Shown: piece after piece, positions 48,901-58,743 of the stretch
Position numbering within the stretch: the stretch's first letter is position 1
How the letters are laid out: each line of letters opens with the position of its first letter
Source: Lantana camara
Lineage: Eukaryota > Streptophyta > Magnoliopsida > Lamiales > Verbenaceae
Assembly (NCBI GenBank): GCA_037501455.1
Contig: CM074864.1
Span: 36,668,001 to 36,732,000 of the forward strand
DNA: 64,000 bases
Reading direction: 5' to 3'
Program-made: the position numbers and the translations under genes
The notes under the pieces: model-generated
Database searches by the model: none
What the model was told of the DNA's origin: nothing
What the model saw: the letters and a program-made list of their open reading frames with translations, nothing else

Positions 48901-49977
48901 CTGGAGTCGCCTGATGATAAGTCACTAGTTCTCGTCGTTCCGAACAACTTTCGTGAAGAGCCCGAGACCAAAAGATGGCTGGAAAAGGCCCCCGTTGGCC
49001 GCCGAAGTTTCTGCCGCTGCTGCTACAGTAACTCGCGCCGCCGCCGCGAGCTTTGGGCGGCGCGTGCGGCGTCGTCTCTGCTTCGATCTCCGTGTCTCCG
49101 ACGTCAAACGAAGCGGCTGGAAGTCCTCTGTCTGGGCATGGGGCGCGTGCATCAAGGAGATGGCCGGAAAACGCCGCGAAATGCCGGCGAAGTGGCGGCG
49201 GTCTGACAGCTCCGCCGCTGCCACTGAAATCCGGCCATAACTCCGCCACCGTTCGTCGTTAGGTTGTGAAATTAGTACTCTTACGTCGGTCTCACCGAGA
49301 TAATCGAAATGGACTATTCGTTTGTTGAATTCCGTCGAGAAACGATCGAGTTATGGGCTCGTAACCGAAGCCGCGATAGTAACCCGCGGGAGAGAGAAAG
49401 TGGGAGAGGAGAGAGAGAGAGAGAAAAAGGGATTTGGAGAAATGCCTCTTGTGCACAAGCTATATATAACCGGGTATCCTTATCGCGTAGCAAGGATAAA
49501 TATCGCGTACAATTAATCGTAAATAAAATTAGTAAAGTTACGAATAAACATTCAAGCTCCGAATTAATTTTACAAATAAAAGTGAAATAGAGATTTACCA
49601 ATTAGAGTTTAATTCAATTTAATTTTAGAAACTTTTCGTATAATTTAACGGCACTTTGTAAACACATGATTGACAATTAATCTCAAGGAATTCAAGTAAA
49701 CCGAAATTAAACAAGTTAAGTAACATGATGGATTTAAAATCACTTGACAATTATTTCATGGAATAAATTTGAATTAAATCAAATTAGGTAGTTAGGGTTA
49801 AATATGCGCGTAATTAATCAAGTTGACAATAATCTTAGAATAATTCGAATGAACACATATTAAATTGGATTTACATTAAATCACATAATTCAAGAACTCT
49901 TAAATTAAACACACATAAGTGTAGAGACTTACTTGTTGATGTCGTAAGAACGCCCTTCGAGAAAACGGGGCGTCACA
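45978..49977 (-). repeat. Solo LTR of the long-LTR family, 4000 bp
   Basis: TSD TTGCG (45973-45977 and 49978-49982). On the - strand it starts TGTGACGCCCCG and ends GGGGTGTTACA. It has the stem-loop at 46503-46518, CTAGGCGG near 46104 and a GC-rich CCGGCG module at 48480-49260 related to that of the RLG-A LTR (shared CACGAAAGTTG and CCATCTTTTGG). It is closest to the split LTR at 24927. ORFs in the GC-rich part are compositional. Confidence 0.93.
46503..46518 (-). other. LTR stem-loop (TCAGTC / AACT / GACTGA on + strand)
   Basis: A six-pair stem, conserved site. Confidence 0.75.
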
Positions 49978-50182
49978 TTGCGATCTTGGTAGCTTCCGCA
50001 TTTGCTTTTGTTTCTTTGCGCACTCTGTTTTGAGGGTCTAGACCGCCTAGCTAGAGCGTGGGTTTTTTTGTTTGTCTCCGTTCGCTGTAGCTTGGTGCGG
50101 GTGTGGAGATCCCATTTCGTTACTCGCATCGGGCTATGGTTCGGGGAGATGTGGTGCCCTTCGCTCCGGGTGTTACAATCCC

Positions 50183-51056
50183 CGCTCGGGCCACACTGTA
50201 TCTTCTTTTGATAAGAATACAAAATACATCAGTAAGTCTTTTCATATATTGTTCGCTATTTACTTGATTCAATTCATAATAAATTACATCATCGGTTGCA
50301 TCAACGCCTACTCCGTGTCGGGGGTATCCCACATCGAACTGCTTGATATTTATTTTCATGCGGGTTACTCTTAAGTGAACATACCCCCTATGTATCAATG
50401 CTGACGGTGTGTCGAGGGTGCTCCACACTCGACAGCTTGATGGTCTTAGAAATTTGATGGTCACAATTGAGGGTTGCTACACGCTTAATTACACCAACTG
50501 GGTACCAAATACCCAAGTTCGCACTCGTAAACCCTTTAAAAGTTCTTTTTGCATTTAGTTCGCGTACGCTCATTAAGGGGAAACACTTAGTTAATTCTCG
50601 CGCTATTTCCTAAGTTCAAGTTCAAACCCCCCAGCTATGCTCATTACATTGTAACACGGATATTAATTCTTAACCCAAGATAAACCCTTAGCAAATCCCC
50701 CTGTTGATTTCTAAGCTCCAGTTTGTGTTATCACAACGCTCGGTCCAGCTCAAAACTCTTAAATTGACTTTTACCAAAGGCAAACACTTAGCAAAACCCT
50801 TGGTGGATTTCTAAGTTCAAGTTTAAGCCTTAAGTAAGGTATGGCCGGGGTGACCCTCATACGATACACCCTCGCGCCTATGCATTCATATGACATAAAA
50901 TTCCAAGCAGAAATCAACATTAATCACCCAAGGCGTAACAACACAACATGAATGAAAATGGAATTTCATTGATATGAAAGAAAAGTTACAAGTACTGGAA
51001 TATGTAGCATCAAAGATGGAGGCAGTTAGAGATTCCAATTGAGCAGAGGGGCAGAT
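50183..51056 (+). other. RLG-C region after integrase, no coding seen
   Basis: Non-coding stretch between the integrase end (before the inserted LTR) and the antisense gene. CTAAGTTCAAGTT-like phrases recur (about 50610, 50710 and 50810), which suggests weak internal repetition. Confidence 0.5.
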
Positions 51057-51857
51057 TCAGTGGGCTTCACTCTCAGGCTCTGGAGAAGCAGTAGACAAGG
51101 GGACAGGAGCAAGGACTTGAGCATCAGAGGCTTGAGCGTCATTGCGGCCAAAATCTTCTTGAACGTCTGTATGCGTACCCTCATCAATCGTTATGGGCTC
51201 GAGATCGATGGGGTTGGCCTCCATGTATTCGTTTTGAAGCATAATGACCAAGTCGTTATACTCTGACTTAGTGAGGTCCTCGTTTGGATCGCTAGCGGCC
51301 ATGGGCTCCAAATTTTCATCCAGGTCCATTCTTAAGCGCTCGTCGGTACGGGTGGATGGGGGCACCACGCCCAACTTGATCAACTGGCCCACGGACTTCC
51401 AGAAGAAGCAGCGAGTGTTGTCTAGGCAGAGTAAAATCGAGATAAAAGCGAACGCTTTGGAACGTACAAACTTGACAACCGCTTCCTAGGCGACCCTCGA
51501 CTCCAGGCCCTCAACTTGCCCCCGTAAATCAGCGAGCTCTTTTCTTATTGCCTCAAACTGCCGATTGCGCTGGTCCAAGTGCTTGTTAAGCTCCTCATTG
51601 TTGGCCCTCGGTTGGTTGCGCTCCTCCTTCAGTTTCTTGTGGTGCTCGTCCAGCTTCAAATAGGCATCCTTCTGTTCCTTCAGTGCCTTCTTGGCCCCCT
51701 TGTGATCAAGCTTGAGCACTGAGAGCTCCTCAGAAACGTTGTTGAAATCCTCTTGTAGTTGAGCGGGATCAGAGATGCGCAGCAACTTCTTGTACTTGGC
51801 CTTATTCTCGGAATAGACCTTCGTTCGCTTTTGCAAATTCTTCATCCGGGGGAGTAG

Positions 51858-51940
51858 CTCCAAGAAAGACAGTGAAAAATAGAAGTTATTACAAAGTTGA
51901 CTCGAGGGTCGAAGTTCTTTGGGGAAACTTAAGCACTTAC
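51858..51940 (-). other. Predicted intron in the antisense gene
   Basis: 83 bases, donor GTAAGTGC, acceptor CTTTCTTGGAG. Removing it joins the codons on both sides in one frame, which is why I trust it. Confidence 0.65.
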
Positions 51941-52599
51941 TGTTATGAGGGCATGGCAGGCATCGTCCGCAACCTGAACAGCATCCTGGTCATTCAGTTT
52001 ATCATGGTCCCCGGAGAATTACAACTTACTCACAATCCCCATAACGAAGGTGCGGGTTGGATAAGCTCTTCTTCAAAAGCATAGGGTCGTCTCTCCTGGG
52101 GCCCTTGTAACGAGCGTCGCCCTCACACTCGTTCTTCCAAAAATCCTCATGCTCAGAGGATGAGGTGTCGTCATCTTCACCATAGTAGCCCACTACTACC
52201 TCCTTCCCCTTTCCCGTATTGGGGTAGAGTCCGGCATCCTCTTCCTCTTCCCCGAACGCTCGGCCCATTCTTCTTCAAAGATCAGAACCACCGAGCCTGA
52301 GCGATTACTGTGGGATCCAAGCGAGCCTGCCTGTTCTGGCCCCACAGGAGCTGTTGGGGGAGTGGCACCGCGAGCGTTGGGAAGGGTCAAATCTTCTATG
52401 GGACCAGCTCCTTGGCCATTCCCCCGGCCACTTGTTCCTCGCCCGGACCCTCGCCGGATACCGAGCCTCCCTCGGGGAGTATCGGGAGCCTGTTGGCTCT
52501 GCGGTGGTTGTTGCTGCTGTTGGTTCACTCCAGCTCTTTAAGCGCGCATCATCGTTAGGATACTCTCAGCGGTCGGTCCGGCCATGAGTATTTCTGCGT

Positions 52600-52725
52600 C
52601 TGCAAACAGAGGAGAGATGAGCGTCATAAAGGTATGATCAGAATATTTATCACAAGGATATCAAAATTTAGACAAGATAGTGATGCTACACTAAGTGTTA
52701 GGGGAGTTAGGTCCTAGAATCTAAC
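52600..52725 (-). other. Predicted intron in the antisense gene
   Basis: 126 bases, donor GTTAGATT (weak), acceptor CTCTGTTTGCAG (strong). The reading frame of the 141-codon block continues in the next exon. Confidence 0.65.
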
Positions 52726-54238
52726 CATCACAGTCTATGATTTGAGCGGGAGGGTTGATTATCATGTCTGGGGGATTTGAGAGCCCATAACGGAACAGTA
52801 TCCCTTCATTCCTCATCAAGTCCTTGGCTTTAATTAACTTCCCCTCATTTTTCATCACGAGGGTCAAGCTTTTCGTCCAATGCTCAAAGACCTTACCCCC
52901 AGATCTGTGCTTAACAAAAGGCCCTTCTCCATGTATTATCCACGCTTGAGACACCCCAAAGATCCCCCCGGGCACTTCCACAAAGAAAAACTTTTGCTTC
53001 CAGTTCTCCCCGTACGTTGTTGAGGGTGAGTCAATCATCCTCAATCCTGATTTAGCCTGGGCGTAGTAAAAACCGTCTCTAGGGGACGAGCATGGGGAGC
53101 GGACCACTCTCACGCCCGAGAGGAAGACGAGTTTTGTATACATCATCCCAGTGGATCATGGATTTCAACTCAGCCAGTTCCACGAGCGTCAGGGTGCTCT
53201 CAATCTCATCTGGGGATTTGGCTGTCTGATGGGGATTGGTTTTCCTAACTTTGGTAACCGACTCCTTCCCCTTCCTTTGGCGTTTTTGGGGAGGCTCTTC
53301 ATCTGCCTAGCGTCCCGAGGGCCCCACTTCATCTTGAGGGCCGGCGATTGCCACCGTAACCTAATGATCTTGGGGCCTCACGGCACTGTTCAATAGGGGG
53401 AAAACCCTTTCCCCTTGTCTTTGCATCCTGATAGATAAATCCATCTCTTCGAAAAGTTGTTCTACTCACCCGGGGTTGCGCCCGTTCATCCCTTGAACCG
53501 CAACATCCAGTTCTTCATCCCTAGGGTTTTCTGGGACTACCCCAAAAGGAACCGCGAGCAGGATGGCGTCATGAGGAGAAGAGCTTCCTACAGACATTTC
53601 ATCTATCTCCCTTACCATTTCATCTACAACGTTTTCCACCATTGCTGCTCCATGCTCTTGAAGATGGAGCTTTCAACATAAATTCAATGGGGAAGAAGGG
53701 TTACGGTTTGGATCTGATGACTTAAAAACTTTCTCACACTCTGAACTACGCTCAAACTGACCTAAATCTAGGGTTAGTATCAGAGTTATAAGGATTTACC
53801 TGAGGTTGAAGAGGAAGTTTCCTGGAAGATTCATCGAAAATCACTGGAACTTGCAGAGAAAGTGCCTGTGTTGCTTGAACGGATGGAGGATAGTGTAAAG
53901 AGAATCAAGAGGCTGTAAAATCCCTATTTATAGGGAGAGAGAAGTGGTATTAATTAGGGTTTGGGATTCAAATCTCAATCATTTCCCGCCTTGAAAACTC
54001 CCCACTTTTGGTAACTGCCTCACGTCTCCCAACAGGCACACGCCACTACCTCGGAACACGCATCCACATCACCACTCTGCATTAAATGTGGATAGGACTT
54101 CATGTATTGCTGTGTCAGAAGATGTCCATTCCAAAATCTGGACGGTGACTTCCCTCCAAAAGCATGACCCTCGGATATTCAAAGCCAATGCTCAGTTTTT
54201 AAAATTCTACAGTACGCTCAAGCGTAACTACAGAACTT

Positions 54239-54249
54239 GGGGGGCAAAA
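54239..54249 (+). other. Polypurine tract of RLG-C
   Basis: GGGGGGCAAAA, immediately before the TG of the 3' LTR. Confidence 0.7.
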
Positions 54250-54751
54250 TGATGAGGCCAAATTATGCTCGGATCAACGCCATCCACGTGCCACCATCTA
54301 AGCCGCTCCCCAGTCATCAGGAAACCCCTCAGCTTGGACGCTTGCCTTGTTGGGTTCGTGGAGTGGGCCTAGCCCATTCACTGCTTAAAGCTTACACACC
54401 TCGGCCCAAGCCACAAGCATGGGATTTACTCGCCAATCCCACCCGACGCTCGTCCTGCCGGACCCACGGGATGCTCTCCTCCGGAGCCCATCTCTTCCAC
54501 GCCAGGGATGCCCGTTGTAGTGACGCTCGCTGGTATATGAGCTCAACGCCGCCCTCGTTCGGCGCACGAGTTATCTAGCGCTCACGAGGCGTCAGCTTGA
54601 GGAACCCCCTCCGAACGTCCCCGGCGATCGAACCAGGAACCAAAGACTCTGCTCTAAGGTTAACTCCCACTGTGGTGAAGGGTTCCCTTCGAGGGCAAAC
54701 CCAGCCACATGGGAAACCTTTCTGAGCACTTCCGCGCTCTCTTGAGGTACT

Positions 54752-54756
54752 GTAAC
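54752..54756. other. TSD GTAAC of solo LTR 54757-58118, left copy
   Basis: The right copy is at 58119-58123. The 5' LTR of the same element shows the unduplicated site. Confidence 0.95.
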
Positions 54757-56497
54757 TGTAACACCCCGCGTTTTTGGAGCAAGATACGATGTCATTTTCG
54801 TGCAATTAAATTGTTATTTATTTAACTCTGCTTGTGCTTGAATTGCCTTATTTATGTTTTAATAGTTTAAATGATTTGATTGCAACCTTATGAAAATATG
54901 TGGACTTAATTGAAATATGTGTTTAATACCTATTTGCTCTTTAATTTGAATTGTGTGGGATAAATTATAATTATTGAACTTTGGGGGTCAATTTCTAATT
55001 ATGGAAAACTCAATTGGACTTAATTGGACACCACTTTAAATCCTTGGGGGTACTTTTATAATGTCTAAATTTCTAATTGGATCTATTTGAACCCTAATTG
55101 AATTTTGAGGACTCAATCACATCAACTAAGTTCTTGAGGGGCTTAATCGCAATTTTGGAGGAATAGTTCCCTTCTTAAACCAAGAACCCTAGTTGCTCCT
55201 TATTCTTTCTCCCCTTCTCCCATTTCGGTTTCCAGAAGAGATAGCAGCGGTACAACTTTTCTCCACCGAATTGCCGCCGCGACTCAGCCCTCCGCCACCA
55301 TCACCTCCGCCATCATCTCGCCACCTGTTGCAAGAAAGAAGGCCAGTTATTCGCCACAGCGATGCAGCGCATCACCACTTCCGCCGGCGAACTTTGGACA
55401 GCCACCGGCCTTTCACTCCAAGATTTAGCTGCGACACCCCCCCACGAACTCAGCAGAACGGCGTAACAACAATAGTAGATCCGATGCCTCACGTGCTACC
55501 CTCCACCGCCCTCAATCTTCTCTCTCGTCCCAGTTCTGGAAAGGGGCAGACCCTAAGGCTACCACCACTCGAGCAGCGATAACCAAAAGCCACTATCGCC
55601 TCCAGTCTTTCCGCCAAGAAAGGAACCCAGTAACGCCGCCGTTGGTCGGATTCAGCCATGGTCCGCCAATCCTGACAATCGTCATCTCTAGTGCCAGCCC
55701 CCTCCTCTGGATTTCATCACCATCAACGCCCCTGCTGCTCCTTTTAATATGTAATTTCCAATCTCTGCATAAATGATTTCATTCTTAATTGTAATGAACA
55801 CATTAGTTTAATTATTTCAGTTATTTGAACTTAATTAGATGTTTTAGTTAATGGTTGTTACTTATGTAGTTATAAATCGATTTAATTTCTGAATAAATGG
55901 AGTTGTTAAGAACATAAATCGAACTGCGTAGAATGCTTTAGCTTGATAATGCTGAATTGCAATTTGGTTGTACCATAAGTTGAGTTGGTTAACTTGTGTG
56001 TGTATGCTAAGTGTATATACTCTTGAGTTTAATGTGTTATCTATGTGTGTATGTGTCTAGTATATATATGTATATACTAAGTGTGATTAATTGTTAATTG
56101 TGTATTTTATATATCTGCTCATACCTACTATGACAGTTTGGTAATTATAATTAATTTTGGCAACCGAAATAAAAGAACTGGTTATCTGAACTCATTATGC
56201 CTAAACAATTAATTATAATTTGTGCATTTGGTGTTGTGTGCGTGGTGTATAGGTATATATGTATACACATGGTTAAATATTGTTTAATAATCGTAAGTTT
56301 GGTATTTGTTTATTTAAAACAAAGTTAGTTTGGTTTTAGAGTAATTGGAATACTAATTACCTTGTAATTAATTATTGAATTTTTGTCAAGGAAGTACACG
56401 TTATATGATTTGGATATAAATTTGTTTTCTTTTGAATTGGGAATTGATCTCAAGGAAGAGACTAATTATTTCATGAATTGACGTATGAGGTGTACTC

Positions 56498-56500
<3 letters not shown>

Positions 56501-56530
<30 letters not shown>
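56501..56530. repeat. (TA)15 microsatellite
   Basis: An uninterrupted TA run inside the solo LTR. Confidence 0.9.
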
Positions 56531-56533
<3 letters not shown>

Positions 56534-57579
56534 TGTTAAATTAGTATTAATTGAAATTGTGTTTCATGAATGAGTTGTGTGTATGTGTTGTGGAGTGCGT
56601 GCAGCCTGGATATACGATATATACATATATGTATAGTAGTGTATGTATGCTGAATATATTTAGCTTTGATATGCAATTGGTGTTTTAAATATATAAAGTA
56701 TATATGTATTTATATTATATTCTAGGTAACCAGTTGTGATTAAAAGTCAATAGTTTTACTTTGATTTGGTGTGGATTCTTGTAATTTAATTTAACTCTTT
56801 GAAAGTTGAGTTATATAAAATTTTGAGTGCCAACAACTTGTTTTGTGTGCTCCTACAAATTGAACTACATGTATTAATTGAGCTAGTTTAATTAGGAACT
56901 TCATTGTTAAGAAATATAGGTTGAAATATTATTGAATTGTAAAGATGTAATTTCCTTGTAAATTGTGATTTGATCTGATATGATGATTGTAACTAATTGG
57001 AAACGGTGTGGATCCTCGTGGTTAACTTGCCTCGTCTTGATTAGTGTTTAGATTGTTGTAAACATGTTAAGTGGCTAATTGACTCATGCAATAATTGAAT
57101 TGTGTATCTATTTGCTATGTGGGATATTAATTGTGCATAGTCTCCATTTGAGATATCTTCACGCGACCCGTGTTGTAGGGAAGGTGTGGTATCTTAAGCC
57201 TTCGGCTAAGGTCGGGGAGGACTCTTGTGGGTTCACTACAGCTTGAGGGTTTGTCTGTTCTGGATGGTCTGGGGACGGTACATCTGCTCTATCATTGGTG
57301 TGGGGTTAGATTTGGTTCTGTATTTATGTTTTGATATGGTCTGAGGAGTAAAGGTTGGAAGCTCGTACTCGCCGAGCATATGTTCTATTCTGTCTGGGAA
57401 TTATAAATCGAGATAGAGTCTTTCTGAAAATGGTTTCTAAACTTATATATCTAGATCTATCTTTTGGGGTACTTTTGAAATGATTTGGTATGTAACACCT
57501 ATCTCCGGTTCATGATTCCCTCCTTTTGATATGTGTTATGCTCTATATATATATTGTGGGTGTGCGTTAGCCCCCTCAC

Positions 57580-57595
57580 TCAGTCAGTTGACTGA
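57580..57595 (+). other. LTR stem-loop (TCAGTC / AGTT / GACTGA)
   Basis: A six-pair stem at the conserved site, followed by TCCCTCG. Confidence 0.75.
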
Positions 57596-58279
57596 TCCCT
57601 CGTTTTATCTTTTAGTTTGCAGGTTTCCTTTTGGCTTGAGCTAGGCGGAAGTGAGTCTTCTAAGTCATACTTGTCAGTCTAGTTGGTGTTAGGACGCATT
57701 TGTCGCACACTATACTTATGTTATGTATTTATGTTTCACACTTGAAGGTTATGTTTATGTTCTACTTAGGCTTAAAACTGTGTGGGGTTAGTAAGCTAGT
57801 ACCTGGATGTTACTAGATATTGATGATACTTACGCTGATTATTATATTGGATTATGAATCGATATTCGGGATTAGGTATCTATGCTAGTTGAACCCGTCA
57901 CCTGTTCTGCATGTTCTTTTAATTACTTCCGCTATCTGTTAATGATTGTTTTAAATTGCTTCTGCGCTCTGGGTTTGTCGAGTTAGATCCGCCTAGCTTA
58001 GTGTGTGAGTTCATCTCCCGTTTGCAATGATTCGGATTCGGGCATGGACTTTCTATTTCATGACCGGGTCTGGGTCCTAGTGCGGGGGATGTGTTATCCT
58101 CCGTTTGGGGGTGCTACAGTAACTACCTCTGACACAGTGGTAGTGCGCATCATTCCTGACACGCCCCCAAACTTTTCAGGGCAGTCACTTTTATACCATC
58201 ACATAGCGCCACGTGTCTAGGGCAACACAGGGTTTGGGACCACTTGGTCACTATTACCGAAACACCCCTACCCTCAATG

Positions 58280-58287
58280 TATAAATA
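58280..58287 (+). promoter_or_regulatory. TATA box in 3' LTR of RLG-C
   Basis: TATAAATA, the counterpart of 29293-29300. Confidence 0.65.
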
Positions 58288-58566
58288 AGGGGAATCAGCT
58301 CATTCTCCTTAACTCATCTTCTTCCATAAGAGTACTCTGCACAAACTGGGCATTTTCCTCTGCACTCCTCTCTTCTCCAGACATTGCATTTCACCATTTT
58401 CACTGCATCCATACTGCATTTTCGGGTGTTATCCTAGCTGGAAGAACCCACGCTACAAAGGAAACCCTGTTCCCGAGGCTCAAAGGCTTGTGATGGTCTT
58501 CCCCCCAAACAAATCTTAAAGTGTTGGTGTTTTAGCACACTTCTTGTTTTCTGCACCATCAGGTTT

Positions 58567-58743
58567 TACAAACCAAATATTTCAAAACAAAGCTATATAC
58601 ATAGGAAACCTTTTCACAAACTCTATTCCGATTCATAATTCCCATAACATATCATATCATATCACGCTCGGCGAGTATGAGCCTCCAACCTTTACTCCTC
58701 ATATCATATAAAAACAAAATCATTAACTTATCCAACCGCCACT
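58567..58743 (-). repeat. Long-family LTR, continuation of 24927-25459
   Basis: Runs on from the split LTR: CGGCGAGTATGAGCCTCCAACC and TTTACTCCTCAT match 46709-46740 of the related LTR. It is cut at 58744 by the next LTR. Confidence 0.8.

Larger units (their letters stand above)
42753..50177 (+). repeat. Solo LTR of the long-LTR family (about 3.42 kb net), split by another solo LTR
   Basis: Starts TATAACATCCCG (TG changed to TA) and ends CCGGGTGTTACA. Pieces are 42753-45977 and 49983-50177. It carries a palindrome array at 43970-44097, the stem-loop at 45658-45672, GTTTGCAGGT near 45713 and CTAGGCGG near 45741. No coding sequence; it lies just after the integrase stop of RLG-C. Confidence 0.9.
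51057..53642 (-). pseudogene. RLG-C antisense gene (Tat-type aORF), with introns, decayed
   Basis: ORF blocks on the - strand: 53466-53642 (starts MVENVVDEMVREIDEM), 52721-53146 (KQKFFFVEVPGGIFGVSQAW, like the putative gypsy-type transposon domain PF04195), 52026-52599 (Gln/Pro- and Arg/Gly-rich, then acidic), and 51057-51937 (a coiled-coil stretch at 51500-51857 rich in Lys/Glu/Leu). Introns at 52600-52725 (GTTAG...TTTGCAG) and 51858-51940 (GTAAGT...TTGGAG) keep the reading frame. In-frame stops are at 52538-52540 (TAA) and 51486-51488 (TAG), with frame breaks near 53150 and 52030. Function is unknown; antisense ORFs after integrase are known in Tat elements. Confidence 0.75.
54757..58118 (+). 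repeat. Solo LTR of the long-LTR family, 3362 bp
   Basis: Starts TGTAACACCCCG and ends GGGGGTGCTACA. A GC-rich module with CCGCCACC words is at 55250-55740, a (TA)15 run at 56501-56530, the stem-loop at 57580-57595, then GTTTGCAGGT near 57616 and CTAGGCGG near 57641. No coding sequence; the ORF 55193-55582 is compositional. Confidence 0.93.
25460..58561 (+). mobile_element. RLG-C: Tat-like Ty3/gypsy element, 33.1 kb span, about 11.8 kb without inserts
   Basis: It begins TGATGAGGCC and ends CACCATCA, with GGTTT TSDs. Net LTRs are about 0.93-0.95 kb. Order: 5' LTR, primer site, gag, protease remnant, RT, RNase H, a second archaeal-type RNase H, integrase, then an antisense gene before the 3' LTR. 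Dual RNase H and an antisense ORF after integrase are known traits of the Tat lineage (Grande, Retand and relatives). Five insertions have expanded it, and nonsense and missense changes have killed all its enzymes. Confidence 0.92.
54250..58561 (+). repeat. 3' LTR of RLG-C (about 945 bp net), split by a solo LTR
   Basis: Matches the 5' LTR. Pieces are 54250-54756 and 58124-58561. Its intact CCATCCACGTGCCACCATC shows the empty site of the hAT insertion in the 5' LTR, and the 5' LTR's CTGTAACTACCTCTGAC (29139) shows the empty site of the solo LTR here. Confidence 0.92.

Noticed and set aside
48842..49249. 135-codon ORF in the 4.0 kb solo LTR
   Set aside because: Same GC-rich module as in RLG-A; open frames exist in several phases and the residues are compositional.
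55193..55582. 129-codon Pro/Ser/Arg-rich ORF in solo LTR 54757-58118
   Set aside because: Low-complexity CCGCC-rich DNA inside a solo LTR; no conserved motif or start context.
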